Source: Conidiobolus incongruus B7586
Taxonomy: Eukaryota; Entomophthoromycota; Entomophthoromycetes; Entomophthorales; Conidiobolaceae
Assembly: GCA_000697335.1 (NCBI GenBank)
Contig: JNEM01010564.1
Span: 1 to 11,400, forward strand
Length of the DNA stretch: 11,400 nt
Direction of reading: 5' to 3'
Shown here: positions 9,197-11,400 of the stretch, one piece after another
Layout of the letters: each line of letters starts with the position of its first letter
How positions within the stretch are numbered: position 1 is the stretch's first letter
The notes under the pieces: model-generated
The model's database searches: none
The model's input: only the letters and a program-made list of their open reading frames with translations
Told to the model about the DNA's origin: nothing
Translations under genes and position numbers: made by a program

Positions 9197-9427
9197 AATA
9201 TTATTATATTAGTTCATTTGTTTTGTTCTATATTACATTATCTCAATTTAATTGAGATTATCCTTGTCTGGTAGTTATACCTGAATGCGATTTTTTTCTA
9301 TATTTTATCAACAGATTTAATACAACGTGGATTCTTTTGCTAACAATTTGAGTTCATAATAACTATGGAAATATCCATTAATCACAGTTTTTTAAATATA
9401 AATAGAGATTTAATCCTTTTTAAGTAA
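9197..9427 (+). pseudogene. Possible decayed gene fragment, unknown family
   Basis: One plus-strand frame of 77 codons has only two internal stops, where local base composition would give several. It includes YLNLIEIILVW, LYLNAIFFYILSTDLIQRGF and MEISINHSFLNINRDLILF. The use of Glu, Asp, Gln, Arg and Trp codons is less trivial than in random AT-rich sequence. The left part is hydrophobic and could have been one or two membrane spans. I do not recognise it. It could be a chance frame; a protein search of the separate pieces would decide. Confidence 0.28.
9240..9258. repeat. Perfect 9-bp palindrome
   Basis: ATCTCAATT and AATTGAGAT are perfect inverted arms around one central T. The site lies about 570 bp upstream of the gene B start codon, so it could be a binding site for a dimeric regulator, but chance is also likely. 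It falls inside the possible relic frame. Confidence 0.35.
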
Positions 9428-10555
9428 ACTTTGATATATTATAAGTAATTTTTAATCGTAATAACTATAAATGAATTTGATTATTATTGAATTTTCTATC
9501 ACATCGTCATATAAAGAGATAGGTTAAAATGAATATATAAGAAACAGAGATTAAACGGTTTTATCCATGATTAGGGCATTGAATGTAGGTTTTACATTTC
9601 AAATTGATCAATATTCTAAAATAACATATATTAAATAAATTGAATTAAATGAATAAATATCTTATATTAAATTGAAAGAGTAATATTATTATTCAATATT
9701 ATAAACCAATCCTAGGAAATCGCTATTATATAATAAGTTTATTATAACCTATTGATTCAAGACATTATTTGGTAATGAAAATCAAAAAAATCTCATTAAT
9801 TTTCAATAATAATATTTTATAGTAATATAAAATTAGAAAAAAATAAATTAAAATTAAATAACAAAATATTGTTTTAAAGATTTCAAAAACTAATATGAAA
9901 TTATTGAAAAAATTGTAATTAAATCTATATATATTTATATTTAAACCTAGCAAAATCTAACTACTCATAAGAATTTATTATTTTAAAAACAAATATTTTA
10001 ATATTCAATAATATTAAATTGAAAATATATTAATTTATTTATTAATGAATATATCAATTTAATTAATCAATTAAGTATTTATTAAATTATATAATTACAA
10101 TTAAATTATTTAATTCATATCTTATTTTATAAAGTTTTTTCTATTAACTGCTAAAATATGATTTTATAATAAAATAAATTTCAATTATATTTCTATATAA
10201 TATTAATCATTATATTTAAATTTAATTTAGTAAAATATATTGTTATTTTTTTAAGTATAATTATGATTAAATTTATTTTTATTATTATCACTTTAGAATT
10301 TAATTAACGATAGATTTTTGAATAAAATAATTATTTCAATTATGTAATATAAAGAAACAAATAGAGGATAGATAATAAATATTATTTTCATATTATTATT
10401 ACTATATTGCTATGTTTTTGATGAATTTTCAACACTTAAAATACTGTTTCTATAAATAAGCAACATTTGAAATTTCATAAGTTAATCAATTTTTTAAATA
10501 AAATTTATTTCTGTGAAAATAAATTTTCAAATTTTCCAAAATAATTAAAATAATC

Positions 10556-10582
10556 AAAATTATAAAAATTATAAAAATTATT
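10556..10582. repeat. Three tandem copies of a 9-bp unit
   Basis: The unit AAAATTATA is repeated three times in a row, and the last base of the third copy differs. It is ordinary low-complexity sequence of an AT-rich spacer. Confidence 0.75.
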
Positions 10583-10758
10583 TTATTATGAGTATATAAG
10601 AGATAATAGCTTTTTCACTTATTTTTATCTAAGAAATTCTTTATTGTTTATCTTTATATTTTATAATTATTATCTCAAATATTGATTACTACCAAATTTA
10701 ATTATTTTTAATCAATATTTAACTTTTATTTTTGCTAATGGATTGTTGAAGCCACCGA

Positions 10759-10801
10759 AAATATTATGTGTACTTGGCTCTGGCAGCCAAGGATAATATT
10801 T
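10759..10801. repeat. Hairpin-forming inverted repeat in an isolated GC-richer island
   Basis: An inner stem pairs CTTGGCT (10773-10779) with AGCCAAG (10785-10791) around a five-base loop. An outer stem pairs AAATATTAT (10759-10767) with ATAATATTT (10793-10801), with a 5-versus-1 base asymmetric gap between them. The inner arms are the most GC-rich inverted repeat I noticed in the spacers. It may be a transcript fold, a small repeat element, or a by-product of an old coding sequence. Confidence 0.45.
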
Positions 10802-11178
10802 ACCTATATTATTGAATAATTGCAAAATAAAAATATCAGAAAAAATTTTATATTATAATTATAATTTGTAAATTATACTCAAACCTAAAATTCTTCTAAT
10901 AATTAAAATAAAAATATAATATAATATGGGATCAAATATAATATCAGATTTCTGAAAGAACCATAGCCTTCAGATATAATAATCTTGGATGGAGTCAATA
11001 TAGCTCAACTCAATAGCTTTATCTTATAAATGCTTTTATATAGTTGTCTTTGAATTTATTATTTAAGATAATATTTAATATAATTTATTATTCTAAAGTG
11101 AAAAATATTTGATTTAAATTATCTTTGTGAATAAGATTGAATATATATAGTATATATAAGCAAGATATTAATATAAAT

Positions 11179-11200
11179 AAATGTAATATAAATGTAATAT
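11179..11200. repeat. Two tandem copies of an 11-bp unit
   Basis: AAATGTAATAT occurs twice without a gap. It is a simple local duplication with no sign of function. Confidence 0.7.
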
Positions 11201-11400
11201 ATTAAAATATATATTTCAATTATATTGTGACTGAAATCTGAGATTTAATTAAATTTTTAAAATTTATAAAGACTGGATTATAAAAGAGAATTAGAAAAAA
11301 AATAGATTATATAAATAATTGATAATTTATTAATTATTATAAGTTTATAAAAATATTCGTTTTTGCTTATCTTTAAATTTATTTTTAATTTATAATAATT

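Larger units (their letters stand above)
8751..11400. other. Gene B upstream region and AT-rich spacer
   Basis: No intact gene is visible. The first 150 bases are richer in G+C and probably hold the rest of the gene B promoter. Beyond about 8900 the DNA is AT-rich and stop-dense, apart from a relic frame at 9197-9427 and an isolated GC-richer patch near 10740-10795, both listed separately. Short direct repeats lie at 10556-10582 and 11179-11200. A 62-codon minus-strand frame near 9765-9953 starts at a non-ATG codon, encodes mainly Phe, Ile, Leu and Asn, and is not credible. Confidence 0.5.

Noticed and set aside
9765-9953. 62-codon minus-strand frame
   Set aside because: It has a non-ATG start and is nearly all Phe, Ile, Leu and Asn in very AT-rich DNA.
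1-11400. Transposons, viral relics, CRISPR arrays, rRNA genes or telomere repeats
   Set aside because: I saw no transposase, reverse transcriptase or capsid-like frame, no long terminal or spaced repeats, and no rRNA or telomere motif.

Overview
The window looks like a stretch of a very AT-rich eukaryotic nuclear genome, most likely fungal. The evidence is two spliced genes with short introns (50-52 nt, GTATGT-like or GTAATT donors, CTAAT-like branch sites 11-12 nt before TAG acceptors). The encoded proteins belong to the fungal-type MATE transporter family and carry a long acidic N-terminal tail. The coding DNA is much richer in G+C than the flanks. An early-diverging fungus with an AT-rich genome (for example in or near Entomophthoromycotina) would fit, but the lineage is an inference and I cannot settle it from this window.

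Layout, left to right. Positions 1-2046 are AT-rich DNA in which I see no gene. Positions 2070-2763 (+) hold a decayed protein gene of unrecognised family. Positions 2764-3312 are spacer with a short direct repeat. Positions 3313-4873 (-) are MATE transporter gene A (two exons, 502 aa). Positions 4874-7064 are its promoter and a long AT-rich spacer with a TA microsatellite. Positions 7065-8674 (-) are MATE transporter gene B (three exons, 502 aa). From 8675 to the end lies gene B's promoter and another AT-rich spacer. That spacer holds a weak relic frame (9197-9427), an isolated GC-richer island with a hairpin (about 10686-10852) and short tandem repeats.

The two MATE genes lie head to tail on the minus strand, about 2.2 kb apart, and by eye are roughly two-thirds identical over the membrane domain, so they are tandem paralogs. 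They share the position and phase of the first intron and an identical 13-residue block in the otherwise divergent cytosolic N-terminus, which contains an acidic dileucine sorting signal. They differ by one intron, present only in gene B, and by several residues in otherwise conserved places. Each has a TATA-like box about 65-75 nt before its ATG. They probably export organic cations, drugs or metabolites by antiport, and the sorting signal suggests a vacuolar or endosomal membrane.

I found no sign of a new multi-gene system. The points most worth a second look are the paralog differences, the conserved sorting signal, and the decayed genes in the AT-rich spacers.
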